This document shows positions 40,175-48,488 of a stretch of 64,000 nt of DNA, one piece after another. Source of the DNA: Palsa-504 sp050013055 (GTDB lineage: Bacteria; Actinomycetota; Actinomycetes; Streptosporangiales; Streptosporangiaceae); contig JBEKGC010000005.1 of assembly GCA_050013055.1 (NCBI GenBank), forward strand, positions 1-64,000. Reading direction: 5' to 3'. The position numbers were made by a program, and so were the translations under genes. Numbering within the stretch: position 1 is the stretch's first letter; the number at the start of each line of letters is the position of its first letter. The notes under the pieces are model-generated. The model was not told where the DNA came from and searched no databases. It was given only the letters and a program-made list of their open reading frames with translations.

Positions 40175-40899
40175 CCCATCTGACCCTGCTGCCCGCGGTC
40201 GATGTGACCGAGGGGCACGCCGTCCGGCTGGTCCAGGGCGTGGCGGGCAGCGGCAGCAGTTACGGCGACCCGATGGCGGCCGCGCTGGCCTGGCAGCGGG
40301 CCGGCGCGTCCTGGATTCACCTGGTCGACCTGGACGCCGCGTTCGGCCGCGGGTCGAACGCCGGCCTGCTCGCGGACGTGGTCCGCGGGGTGGACGTCAA
40401 CGTGGAGTTGTCCGGGGGCATCAGGGACGACGAGTCGCTGGCCCGAGCGCTCGGCACCGGATGCGCCAGGGTCAACATCGGCACCGCGGCGCTGGAGAAC
40501 CCCGACTGGGTGCGTTCGGTCATCGCCCGTCACGGTGAGCAGGTCGCGGTGGGCCTTGACGTCCGGGGGACCAGGCTGGCCGCCCGCGGCTGGACGGCCG
40601 AGGGCGGCGAGCTGCTGGAGACCCTGGACCGGCTGAACGCGGCGGGCTGCGCCAGGTACGTGGTGACCGACGTGCTCAAGGACGGTACGCTGCGCGGTCC
40701 CAACCTGGGCCTGCTGCGTGAGGTGTGCGCCCGCACGTCGGCGCCCGTGGTGGCCAGCGGGGGAGTGTCGAGCCTAGCTGACCTGCGCGCGATCGCGTCT
40801 CTCGTCCCGGTCGGCGTGGAGGCCGCGATCGTCGGCACCGCCCTGTACGAAGGTGCCTTCACCCTGGAAGAAGCCCTGGCCGAGGTGGGGAAGCCGTGA
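40171..40899 (+). CDS. priA: Bifunctional HisA/TrpF isomerase PriA
   Basis: TIM-barrel enzyme that isomerises both ProFAR (histidine) and phosphoribosylanthranilate (tryptophan). 242 residues with LPAVDVTEGHAVRLVQG (catalytic Asp), LSGGIRDD, ARYVVTDVLKDGTLRGPN (second Asp and phosphate loop) and VVASGGVSSLADL. No trpF occurs in the window, consistent with dual use. The start was taken at the ATG overlapping hisH. Confidence 0.95.
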   Translation: MTHLTLLPAVDVTEGHAVRLVQGVAGSGSSYGDPMAAALAWQRAGASWIHLVDLDAAFGRGSNAGLLADVVRGVDVNVELSGGIRDDESLARALGTGCARVNIGTAALENPDWVRSVIARHGEQVAVGLDVRGTRLAARGWTAEGGELLETLDRLNAAGCARYVVTDVLKDGTLRGPNLGLLREVCARTSAPVVASGGVSSLADLRAIASLVPVGVEAAIVGTALYEGAFTLEEALAEVGKP

Positions 40900-41675
40900 C
40901 GGTCGCGGTCCGGGTCATCCCGTGCCTGGACGTGGACGGCGGCCGGGTGGTCAAGGGGGTGAACTTCCGCGAGCTGCGGGACGCGGGCGACCCGGTGGAG
41001 CTGGCCGCCTTCTATGACGCCGAAGGCGCTGACGAGCTGACCTTCCTCGACATCACCGCCTCAAGCGGCGGCCGGGACACCATGTACGACGTGGTGCGGC
41101 GCACCGCCGAGCAGGTGTTCATCCCGCTGACCGTGGGCGGCGGCGTCCGTAGCGTGGCTGACGTGGACCGGCTGCTGCGGGCCGGAGCGGACAAGGTCTC
41201 GCTCAATACGGCCGCCATCGCCCGGCCGGAACTGCTGGCCGAGGCGGCGCAGCGATTCGGGTCGCAGTGCGTGGTGCTGTCCGTGGACGCCAGGCGCGCT
41301 GCGGCCTCGCCGAGCGGCTTCGAGGTGACCACGCACGGCGGCCGGGTCGGCACCGGCATCGACGCGATCGGCTGGGCCCGCCGGGGGACCGGGCTCGGCG
41401 CCGGCGAGATCTTGCTGAACTCGATGGACGCGGACGGCACCACCGCCGGCTTCGACACCGAACTGATCCGGGCGGTGCGCGCGGTGGTCACCGTCCCGGT
41501 GATCGCCAGCGGCGGCGCGGGCACGCTCGCGCACTTCCCCCCCGCCATCGGCGCCGGAGCGGACGCCGTCCTGGCCGCCAGCGTCTTCCACTTCGGTACC
41601 TTGCGCATCACCGACGTCAAAACCGCCCTGAGCGGCGCGGGCTACCCCGTCCGGCTGTCCCGCCGGACGACCTAG
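40896..41675 (+). CDS. hisF: Imidazole glycerol phosphate synthase cyclase HisF
   Basis: Cyclase partner of HisH. 259 residues with RVIPCLDVDGGRVVKGVNF (catalytic Asp), TVGGGVRS, GAGEILLNSMDADGT (second Asp) and IASGGAGTLAHF. Overlaps priA by 4 nt, and its TAG overlaps the stop of the convergent ppgK. hisI, usually next, lies 2 kb away after three other genes. Confidence 0.96.
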   Translation: MTVAVRVIPCLDVDGGRVVKGVNFRELRDAGDPVELAAFYDAEGADELTFLDITASSGGRDTMYDVVRRTAEQVFIPLTVGGGVRSVADVDRLLRAGADKVSLNTAAIARPELLAEAAQRFGSQCVVLSVDARRAAASPSGFEVTTHGGRVGTGIDAIGWARRGTGLGAGEILLNSMDADGTTAGFDTELIRAVRAVVTVPVIASGGAGTLAHFPPAIGAGADAVLAASVFHFGTLRITDVKTALSGAGYPVRLSRRTT

Positions 41676-42448
41676 TGGCCGACGCCGGTGGCGCCGGAGG
41701 TGTCGGGGGCGGCGTTACTGGCCGTCGACATCGCGGCGCCCACGATGCCGGCGTTGTTGAGCAGCGTCGCGGGCACGATGCGGGCGCTGATGCCGGTCAG
41801 CCGCGGCACCCACTTGTCCGCCTCCTTGCTGATCCCGCCGCCGACGATGAGCAGGTGCGGCGCGAGCATCGCCTCCACGTGCTGGAGGTACTCCTCGACG
41901 CGCCCGGCCCACTTGCCCCAGCTCAGCTCGTGTAGATCCTTGGCGTGCTCGGAAGCGCGCGTCTCCGCGTCATGACCGTGGACCTCGATGTGCCCGAACT
42001 CGGTGTTCGGCACGAGCACGCCCTGAGTGAACAGGGCGCTGCCGATCCCGGTGCCGAAGGTCAGCATCAGCACGGTGCCGTTCTCGCCGATTCCCGCGCC
42101 GAACGTCATCTCGGCCACCCCGGCCGCGTCAGCGTCGTTGAGCACCCGGACCGGGTTGTCGGTGACCTTGGCGAACAGCGACCCCGCGTCGGTTCCGATC
42201 CAAGCGGGATCGAGGTTGGCGGCTGTCCTGATCATGCCGTCGATGACGACCCCGGGGAAGGTGATGCCGATGGGGCCTGACCACTTGAAGGAGGTGGTGA
42301 GCTGTTTCACCACGTCCGCGATCGCGTCGGGCCGCGCCGGGCGCGGCGTGGCGATTTTCTGCCGTTCGGCGAGAAGCTTGCCCGTGGCCACGTCGACAGG
42401 TGCTGCCTTGATTCCGGTGCCGCCAATGTCAATGCCGAGTGCGTGCAT
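41672..42448 (-). CDS. ppgK: Polyphosphate glucokinase
   Basis: ROK-family kinase that phosphorylates glucose using polyphosphate or ATP, typical of actinobacteria. 258 residues from ATG 42448: ALGIDIGGTGIKAAPVD, ITFPGVV, LNDADAAG, LTFGTGIGSALF, EFGHIEVHGHDAE and the LSWGKWAGRVEEYL segment that separates PPGK from other ROK kinases. Encoded against the his genes and convergent with hisF. Confidence 0.9.
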   Translation of the reverse strand: MHALGIDIGGTGIKAAPVDVATGKLLAERQKIATPRPARPDAIADVVKQLTTSFKWSGPIGITFPGVVIDGMIRTAANLDPAWIGTDAGSLFAKVTDNPVRVLNDADAAGVAEMTFGAGIGENGTVLMLTFGTGIGSALFTQGVLVPNTEFGHIEVHGHDAETRASEHAKDLHELSWGKWAGRVEEYLQHVEAMLAPHLLIVGGGISKEADKWVPRLTGISARIVPATLLNNAGIVGAAMSTASNAAPDTSGATGVGH

Positions 42449-42511
42449 GGCCCTTAGCGTAATGGCCAGACCCGTGTCTTGGCCCGGCCCGGCCCAAAGC
42501 TCGTGGCCCGC

Positions 42512-42539
42512 TTGGCGTGCGGGTGCAATCGGGTAATAT
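42512..42539 (+). promoter_or_regulatory. Predicted promoter (TTGGCG-16-TAATAT)
   Basis: TTGGCG at 42512-42517 and TAATAT at 42534-42539, 16 bp apart, in the gap between divergent ppgK and the small membrane protein. Strong -10 for a high-GC genome. It would drive the plus-strand gene at 42611. Confidence 0.5.
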
Positions 42540-42610
42540 CGCGAGAGAGGACAGATCCTCAGGGTACCCGGGGGCCTGACGCGGCTCCTGGTCGAGAGAG
42601 GAAGCGGCAG

Positions 42611-42949
42611 ATGCGCGGGTTGAAGGTGGCCGCCCTCGCGGTCGGCATACTGATCGCGTTCCTGGTCGTCGGCGCGGTGATCGGAACCGTGCTGCACGTG
42701 TTGGTCGAGCTGGTGGTCGCCGCGCTGGTGGTCGGCGGGATTGTCGCCGCCGTCAAGGTGGCCCGCTCCCGCAAGCAGGTGGCACCCAAGCGCGCCGAGC
42801 GGGAAGTCCGTGAGCCCGATTACAGCCGTCCGCTGCCCCGGGCCGACGTCGAGCCCGTGGCCACGCCGTTCCCGGCCCAGCCGTCCCGGGCGAGCTCGCA
42901 GGACATCGACGACGAGCTGGCCAGGCTCAAGCGCGAGATGGGCGCCTAA
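42611..42949 (+). CDS. Small single-pass membrane protein, function unknown
   Basis: 112 residues from ATG 42611 (after a purine-rich aggaagcggcag). A double hydrophobic stretch (about 5-46, AALAVGILIAFLVVGAVIG, then LVVAALVVGGIVAAVKVA), then a basic/acidic tail ending in SQDIDDELARLKREMGA. The acidic C-terminal helix is a recognisable feature of small conserved actinobacterial proteins at this spot. An upstream frame extension from 42479 is not coding-like. Confidence 0.7.
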   Translation: MRGLKVAALAVGILIAFLVVGAVIGTVLHVLVELVVAALVVGGIVAAVKVARSRKQVAPKRAEREVREPDYSRPLPRADVEPVATPFPAQPSRASSQDIDDELARLKREMGA

Positions 42950-42953
42950 GCTC

Positions 42954-43610
42954 CTACCTCCAGTTCGCCGCGGTCAGCTTGGTCACCGCGACCTCGATGC
43001 CGTCAAAGCGCACCCGGGCCGCGGTCCGGCCCATCACCCACATGGTGAGCTCGGCCGGGCTGCCGATCACCGTGACCGCCGGGGTCGCGTTCTTGGCGGT
43101 GATCCGGTACGCCGGGGCGTCCGGGCTCACCTCGCCTGTGTTCATGTCGTCCCTGGCCAGTTCGACCCCCACCGGTGCCTTGCGGAGCAGGAGCCTGGCG
43201 ATCCGCAGCCGCTGCCAGAGCAGGTCGGACTCCCCGCTGCTGAGGGTCCTGGGTTCCCAGTCCGCCGCGGCGCGCCTGACGTCCTCGTGGTGCACGAAGA
43301 ACTCGACCGTGTTGGCGCGTGCATCGACGCCGGGGATGGCCATCACCGACAGCCGCGGCGGCCCCGACCTGATGGCCTGGACCAGGTCGGGAAAGGGCGT
43401 CCGCTGCTTGATCCGGCTCTGCACCCGGGCGGTGTACCCGGCCAGCGGGCCGCCGGCCACCCCGCCGGCCGCGTCCGGCCGGCGCTCCCGCAGCACCAGG
43501 TGCGCGGCGAGATCGCCGGTGTTCCACCCCTGGCACAGGGTCGGGGCGTCCGGGCCGGTCTTGTCGAGCAGCGCGCATAGCGCCAGACGCTCATCTCGGG
43601 AATAGCTCAC
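42954..43610 (-). CDS. TIGR03085-like metal-binding protein (mycothiol-isomerase fold)
   Basis: 218 residues from GTG 43610. DinB/MDMPI-type fold with CQGWNTGDLAAHLVLRERRPDAAGG near the N-terminus and VEFFVHHEDVRRA in the middle; the His residues of these motifs form the expected metal site. Proteins of this subfamily lie beside hisI in many actinomycetes; the substrate is unknown. Second protein of this fold in the window. Confidence 0.82.
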   Translation of the reverse strand: MSYSRDERLALCALLDKTGPDAPTLCQGWNTGDLAAHLVLRERRPDAAGGVAGGPLAGYTARVQSRIKQRTPFPDLVQAIRSGPPRLSVMAIPGVDARANTVEFFVHHEDVRRAAADWEPRTLSSGESDLLWQRLRIARLLLRKAPVGVELARDDMNTGEVSPDAPAYRITAKNATPAVTVIGSPAELTMWVMGRTAARVRFDGIEVAVTKLTAANWR

Positions 43611-43644
43611 CCGCTGATGGTAGGCGTGATTGCTACTCTGGCTG

Positions 43645-43687
43645 AAGTCACCAGGCGCCGAAGTCACCAGGCGCCGAAGTCACCAGG
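43645..43687. repeat. 16-bp tandem repeat upstream of hisI
   Basis: Unit aagtcaccaggcgccg at 43645-43660 and 43661-43676 with a third partial copy to 43687, just before the hisI ribosome site. It might be an operator or a slippage product. Confidence 0.85.
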
Positions 43688-43708
43688 AAGTAGAACGGGG
43701 AGAACGCG

Positions 43709-44071
43709 ATGCTTGACCCTGCCATCGCCGCACGGCTGAAGCGGGATGCGTCCGGACTGGTCGCGGCGATCGCCCAGCAGTACGACACCGGCGAAGTGCT
43801 GATGCTGGGCTGGATGGACGACGAGGCGCTGCATCGCACCCTGACCACTGGCCGCTGCACGTACTGGTCCCGCAGCCGCCAGGAATACTGGGTGAAAGGC
43901 GACACCTCCGGACATCAGCAGTGGGTGAAATCGGTGGCGCTTGACTGCGACGGCGATGCCCTGCTGGTCAAGGTCGACCAGGTCGGCGCGGCCTGCCACA
44001 GCGGGGACCGGACGTGCTTCGAGGCCGGCCCGCTCGCCGCCGTGACCGGCCAAGCCCAGGCCGTGAGTTAA
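43709..44071 (+). CDS. hisI: Phosphoribosyl-AMP cyclohydrolase HisI
   Basis: Zn/Mg enzyme of histidine synthesis. 120 residues, cyclohydrolase domain only (no fused HisE): EVLMLGWMDDEALHRTL, TYWSRSRQEYWVKG, SGHQQWVKSVALDCDGDALLVKV with Asp metal ligands, and the Zn-binding CHSGDRTCF. ATG at 43709 after ggggagaa. trpE usually follows in actinomycetes; here the Trp-associated membrane gene follows after 3 nt. Confidence 0.95.
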   Translation: MLDPAIAARLKRDASGLVAAIAQQYDTGEVLMLGWMDDEALHRTLTTGRCTYWSRSRQEYWVKGDTSGHQQWVKSVALDCDGDALLVKVDQVGAACHSGDRTCFEAGPLAAVTGQAQAVS

Positions 44072-44074
44072 CAG

Positions 44075-44764
44075 ATGGCGTCGACGCGCAGGCAGTTCGC
44101 GCTGGTGCTGCTGCTCGGCGCGGCCGGGTCCGGCCTGGTGCTGCTCGCGGTCCGGCAGACCTGGGCGCACGCGGTCTTCGTCGCGCCGCACCCGCTGCCT
44201 GCGCAGTATTTCTCCGTCACCGGACAGGCGCTCGTCCCGCTCGCGAGCGCCCTGGCGCTCGCGGCGCTGGCGTGCCTGGCCGCCGTGATCGCCACCAGGT
44301 CCGGCCTCAGGCGCGCCGCCGGCGTCCTGCTCGCCGTGCTCGGGGCCGGCGCGGCGGCGGCCACGGCGACCGGGGTGCGGACATCGGCCGTGCTCGCGGC
44401 GGCCAGGGCGAGCGCCTCGAGCGGAGCCATCGGCGGGTCGACGACGAGCGGTAGCTCACCGGGCGACGCCAGCCATGCCGTCGTCATCGTGGGCTCATCG
44501 GGTCATGCGGTGATGGCAGGCGCGCCATGGCGCGCGGTCGCCGTCATCGGCGCGGTCGCGATCATCGGCGCGGGCCTGGCCACGGCGGCCCGCGGCCCGC
44601 GCTGGCCGGTCATGTCGGCCCGCTTCGACCGGACACCAGGGCCTCGGGGGGCGGACGGGGGCGCCGCCACGGAGCAGCCAGGCTCCGCGGCCATGTGGGA
44701 GTCGCTGAGCCACGACATCGACCCGACCCTGGAAAACGAGCTCGATGGCGGAACCCGCGGCTAG
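44075..44764 (+). CDS. Trp-operon-associated membrane protein (TIGR02234-like)
   Basis: 229 residues. Four hydrophobic segments (about 8-27, 50-74, 80-100, 149-172), a Ser/Gly-rich loop, and the C-terminal MWESLSHDIDPTLE signature of the family found between trpE and trpC in actinomycetes. Function unknown. Overlaps the next gene by 20 nt. Confidence 0.88.
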   Translation: MASTRRQFALVLLLGAAGSGLVLLAVRQTWAHAVFVAPHPLPAQYFSVTGQALVPLASALALAALACLAAVIATRSGLRRAAGVLLAVLGAGAAAATATGVRTSAVLAAARASASSGAIGGSTTSGSSPGDASHAVVIVGSSGHAVMAGAPWRAVAVIGAVAIIGAGLATAARGPRWPVMSARFDRTPGPRGADGGAATEQPGSAAMWESLSHDIDPTLENELDGGTRG

Positions 44765-45425
44765 CGCCGGGCCCGCCTCGGTGCTGCTGGCCGAGCATGA
44801 GCCGGCCGTCGCGGAGATGTCGGCCCGCTACCTGCGGGCCGACGGACTCCTCGTCCGCCTGGTGACCACCCCGGAGACAGCGCTGGCCGAGTTGACCCAC
44901 GGTCCCGATGCCGCGGCCGTGCTCGACCTGACCATGCCCGGCCTGGATCCGCGGCGCATCCGCCGGGCGCTCCGCACGCCGGTCATCTTCCTGGTGTCCG
45001 GGCCCAGGCCGCGCGGCCTGGCCCGGGCCGACGCGCGCCGCTGGCTCGGCCGGCCCTTCAGTCCCCGGCAGCTGGCCCGGATGGTCCGCGATGTGCTGGC
45101 TCCGCCCGAGCAGGTGCCCCCCAGGCCAGCCGGCCTGAGCGCAGCCGGGTTGCGGCTGGACGGGCCGAGCCGGACCGTGCTCGCCGGCGCTGAGCCGGTG
45201 CCGCTGACCGCGACCGAGTTCGCCATTCTCGCGGCCATGATGGACCACCCCGGCCGGGTTCTCTCCCGGCGTTCGCTGCTCGTGGCCGCTGGTCGCGAAG
45301 CGGCCGGCGACCGGTCCGCCGACGTGTATATCGCCCAGCTCAGGGCCAAGATCGCGTCGGCCGCGGTGATCAGGACCGTCCGCGGCGCGGGCTACGCGCT
45401 TGAACCCGTACAGGGGGGCCAGTAA
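44745..45425 (+). CDS. Atypical OmpR/PhoB-type response regulator
   Basis: 226 residues: receiver domain (about 12-117) and winged-helix DNA-binding domain (about 125-225, PLTATEFAILAAMMDHPGRVLSRRSLL...VYIAQLRAKI...IRTVRGAGYAL). In the receiver the phospho-acceptor Asp61 (LDLTMPG) is present. The acidic pair normally at the start is Glu17-His18, and the conserved Lys of the KPF motif is Arg103 (GRPFSP). Switch Ser85 remains. No histidine kinase lies nearby. The degenerate pocket suggests phosphorylation-independent or ligand-based control. Its place within the trp genes makes them an obvious target, but this is inference. Confidence 0.82.
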   Translation: MAEPAASAGPASVLLAEHEPAVAEMSARYLRADGLLVRLVTTPETALAELTHGPDAAAVLDLTMPGLDPRRIRRALRTPVIFLVSGPRPRGLARADARRWLGRPFSPRQLARMVRDVLAPPEQVPPRPAGLSAAGLRLDGPSRTVLAGAEPVPLTATEFAILAAMMDHPGRVLSRRSLLVAAGREAAGDRSADVYIAQLRAKIASAAVIRTVRGAGYALEPVQGGQ

Positions 45426-45496
45426 CAACAGCACGAGGGATGCCGGGCTACGATCAGTGGCGCAACAGTATCGACGTGAGGGGACGATCGAACCGC

Positions 45497-46306
45497 GTGA
45501 GTGTGCTCGACGAGATCCTTGACGGCGTGCGTGCCGATCTCGCCGAACGGCAGCGGCGTGTCTCTCTGGATCACCTGAAGGAAATGGCGCGGCGCGCGCC
45601 GTCACCCCGGGACGCGATGGCCGCGCTGAAGGCGGAAGGCGTGAGCGTGATCGCTGAGGTCAAGCGGGCCAGCCCGTCCCGCGGCCAGATGGCGACGATT
45701 GCCGATCCGGCTGCGCTGGCCGCGGACTACGAGGCCGGCGGCGCGAAGATCATCAGCGTGCTGACAGAATCGCGGCGGTTCGGCGGGTCACTGGACGACC
45801 TGGACGCGGTGCGCCGGGCCGTTCAGGTGCCGGTGCTGCGCAAAGACTTCGTGGTCAGCTCCTACCAGCTGTGGGAGGCACGGGCCCACGGTGCCGACGT
45901 GGTGCTGCTGATCGTGGCCGCGCTCGAGCAGAGCGCGCTGGTCTCCCTGGTGGAGCGGGCGGTTTCGATCGGCATGCTGCCGCTCGTCGAAGTGCACGCC
46001 GAGGCCGAACTCGACCGGGCCCTGGACGCGGGTGCCACCGTGATCGGCGTGAACGCCCGCAGCCTGGTCACACTTGAGGTCGATCGCGGCATTTTCGGCC
46101 AGATGGCGAGCCGGATACCGGACGGCGTCGTTAAGGTGGCTGAGTCTGGTGTCCGCGGTCCGCGCGATCTGCTCGCCTACGCCGCATCCGGTGCCGACGC
46201 CGTCCTGGTGGGCGAGAGCCTGGTCACCGAGAAAGATCCGCGCTGTGCTGTCGCCGACCTGGTGACCGCGGGCTCGCATCCCGCTCTGCGAGGGGAAAGA
46301 GAATGA
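45497..46306 (+). CDS. trpC: Indole-3-glycerol phosphate synthase TrpC
   Basis: TIM-barrel enzyme of tryptophan synthesis. 269 residues from GTG 45497 (MSVLDEILDGVRADLAER), with VIAEVKRASPSRG, SVLTESRRFGGS, VLRKDFV, VIGVNARSL and VAESGVRGP motifs. An upstream in-frame ATG at 45440 is less likely. The 71 bp before it contains tacgat, a possible -10. Overlaps trpB by 4 nt. Confidence 0.96.
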   Translation: MSVLDEILDGVRADLAERQRRVSLDHLKEMARRAPSPRDAMAALKAEGVSVIAEVKRASPSRGQMATIADPAALAADYEAGGAKIISVLTESRRFGGSLDDLDAVRRAVQVPVLRKDFVVSSYQLWEARAHGADVVLLIVAALEQSALVSLVERAVSIGMLPLVEVHAEAELDRALDAGATVIGVNARSLVTLEVDRGIFGQMASRIPDGVVKVAESGVRGPRDLLAYAASGADAVLVGESLVTEKDPRCAVADLVTAGSHPALRGERE

Positions 46307-47637
46307 CCGAGACCGCCACGGCGCCCTCGAACCGGGACGCAGGTCCCGCGCGGCACGCCGGTCCGGCCGAGCCCGATATCGCCCCCGTCCCCGACATGTC
46401 CGGCCACTTCGTGGTCGGTGCGGTGGAAGCGATCGGCCACGCCGACCCGGGGGGAGCCCCGCAGGCACCGGCTGTTCCCGGGGTGGCCTACGGCGGCCGG
46501 TTTGCCCCGGAAGCGCTGATGGCGGCCCTGGACGGCCTGTCCGTCGCGTACGAGCAGGCCCGTAAGGACCCGGCGTTCCGGGCCGAGCTCGACGGGCTGC
46601 TCCGCGGCTACGCCGCCCGGCCGACGCTGCTCACCGAGGCCAAGCGGTTCAGCCAGCAGGCCGGCGGCTGCACGGTGCTGCTCAAGCGCGAGGACCTGAC
46701 CCACACCGGGTCACACAAGATCAATAACGTGCTCGGCCAGGTGCTGCTGGCCAGGCGGATGGGCAAGACGCGGGTGATCGCGGAAACCGGGGCCGGCCAG
46801 CATGGCGTGGCCACCGCGACCGCGTGCGCGCTGCTCGGCCTGGACTGCGCGGTCTACATGGGCGAGGAGGACACCCGCAGGCAGGCGCTGAACGTGTCCC
46901 GGATGCGCATGCTCGGCGCCGAGGTGATACCGGTCACCACGGGCACCCGTACGCTCAAGGACGCGATGAACGAGGCGTTCCGCGACTGGGTGAGCACGGT
47001 GGCGACCACCCATTACTGCATCGGCTCGGTCGGCGGGCCGCACCCGTTCCCGATGATGGTCAGGGACTTCCAGCGGGTGATCGGGCTGGAGGCCCGCGAG
47101 CAGGTGTGCGAGGCCACCGGCAGGCTGCCGGACGCGGTGATCGCCTGCGTCGGCGGCGGCTCCAACGCCATCGGCATCTTCCACGCCTTTATCCCGGACA
47201 CCGGAGTGCGCCTGATCGGCTGCGAGGCGGGCGGCGACGGCGCGGAGACCGGACGCCACGCGGCCACTCTCACCAGCGGATCCCAGGGCGTGCTGCACGG
47301 CATGCGCACCTTCGTGCTGCAGGACGCAGAAGGACAGACGAGCAGCACCCATTCCATCTCGGCGGGCCTGGACTACCCGGGCGTGGGCCCGGAGCACGTC
47401 TGGCTGATGGAAACCGGCCGGGCCGAGTACCGCGCCGTCACCGACGCCGAAGCCATGAACGCCTTCTCCGTGCTGTGCCGCACCGAAGGCATCATTCCGG
47501 CCATCGAGTCGGCGCACGCGCTGGCCGGCGCGCTCGAGGTCGGCCGCGAGCTCGGCCCCGACGGCCTGATCGTGGTCAACCTCTCCGGCCGGGGTGACAA
47601 AGACGTCGATACCGCCTCCAAGTGGTTCGGGGTGTGA
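46303..47637 (+). CDS. trpB: Tryptophan synthase beta chain TrpB
   Basis: PLP enzyme condensing indole and serine. 444 residues, with an Ala/Pro-rich N-terminal extension of about 50 residues before YGGRFAPEAL. LLKREDLTHTGSHKINN holds the PLP Lys; AETGAGQHGVATA, GGGSNAIGIF and NLSGRGDKD are also present. ATGA overlap with trpC. Confidence 0.96.
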   Translation: MTETATAPSNRDAGPARHAGPAEPDIAPVPDMSGHFVVGAVEAIGHADPGGAPQAPAVPGVAYGGRFAPEALMAALDGLSVAYEQARKDPAFRAELDGLLRGYAARPTLLTEAKRFSQQAGGCTVLLKREDLTHTGSHKINNVLGQVLLARRMGKTRVIAETGAGQHGVATATACALLGLDCAVYMGEEDTRRQALNVSRMRMLGAEVIPVTTGTRTLKDAMNEAFRDWVSTVATTHYCIGSVGGPHPFPMMVRDFQRVIGLEAREQVCEATGRLPDAVIACVGGGSNAIGIFHAFIPDTGVRLIGCEAGGDGAETGRHAATLTSGSQGVLHGMRTFVLQDAEGQTSSTHSISAGLDYPGVGPEHVWLMETGRAEYRAVTDAEAMNAFSVLCRTEGIIPAIESAHALAGALEVGRELGPDGLIVVNLSGRGDKDVDTASKWFGV

Positions 47638-47639
47638 CC

Positions 47640-48431
47640 ATGACCAGCGCTGTGACGGTGGCCTTCGGCAAGGCCAGCGCGGATAACCGGGCCGCGCTCA
47701 TCGGCTACCTGCCGGCCGGCTACCCCACCGTCGACGGCGCCATCGAAGCCGCCCGGGCCATGGTGGAGGCCGGGACTGACATCGTCGAGATCGGCCTGCC
47801 GTACTCCGACCCGCTGATGGACGGCCCGGTCATCGCCGAGGCCGTGCACCAGGCGCTGACCGCAGGGACGCGGGTCGCCGACGTGCTCCGCACGGTCGAG
47901 GCGGTCGCGGCCGGCGGAGTCCCCGTCCTGGTCATGACCTACTGGAACCCCGTCGACAGGTACGGGGTGCGCGCCTTTGCCCGCGACCTGGCCGCGGCGG
48001 GCGGTGCGGGCCTGATCACCCCGGATCTCACCGTCGAGGAAGCCGGCTCATGGCTCGAGGCCTCCGACGAGCACGGCCTGGACCGGGTGTTCCTGGTCGC
48101 GCCAAGCTCCACTGAGCAGCGGATCGCCACGGTCACCAAGGCCTGCCGTGGTTTCGTCTACGCGGCTTCGCTGATGGGCATCACCGGCGCCAGGGAGGCG
48201 ATCAGCGCGGACGCGGCTGGCCTGGTCAAGCGGATCCGTGAGCACACCGACCTGCCGGTCGCGGTCGGTCTCGGGGTGAGCACCGGCGTCCAGGCGGCGC
48301 AGGTGGCGGTCTTCGCCGACGGGGTGATCGTCGGCTCCGCCTTCGTCCGCAGCCTCGCCGACGGGGTCTCCGGGGTCAGGGACCTCACCACCGAGCTGGC
48401 GGCCGGAGTCCGCCGGACGGCGTCTTTCTGA
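47640..48431 (+). CDS. trpA: Tryptophan synthase alpha chain TrpA
   Basis: TIM-barrel subunit that cleaves indole-glycerol phosphate. 263 residues from ATG 47640. Catalytic Glu in VEIGLPYSDPLMDGPVI and Asp in the same motif; MTYWNP, GLITPDL, VYAASLMGITG and GLGVSTG follow. An upstream GTG at 47634 is possible. Lies 2 nt after trpB. Confidence 0.95.
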   Translation: MTSAVTVAFGKASADNRAALIGYLPAGYPTVDGAIEAARAMVEAGTDIVEIGLPYSDPLMDGPVIAEAVHQALTAGTRVADVLRTVEAVAAGGVPVLVMTYWNPVDRYGVRAFARDLAAAGGAGLITPDLTVEEAGSWLEASDEHGLDRVFLVAPSSTEQRIATVTKACRGFVYAASLMGITGAREAISADAAGLVKRIREHTDLPVAVGLGVSTGVQAAQVAVFADGVIVGSAFVRSLADGVSGVRDLTTELAAGVRRTASF

Positions 48432-48488
48432 GTCATCTCACCGCGGTGCTGGCCTGCTGTCGCGGCCAGACCGAGTAGGCTCGGCCAG

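Noticed and set aside
45426..45496. Trp attenuator or T-box before trpC
   Set aside because: No Trp-codon leader peptide, no T-box motif and no terminator/antiterminator pair recognised.
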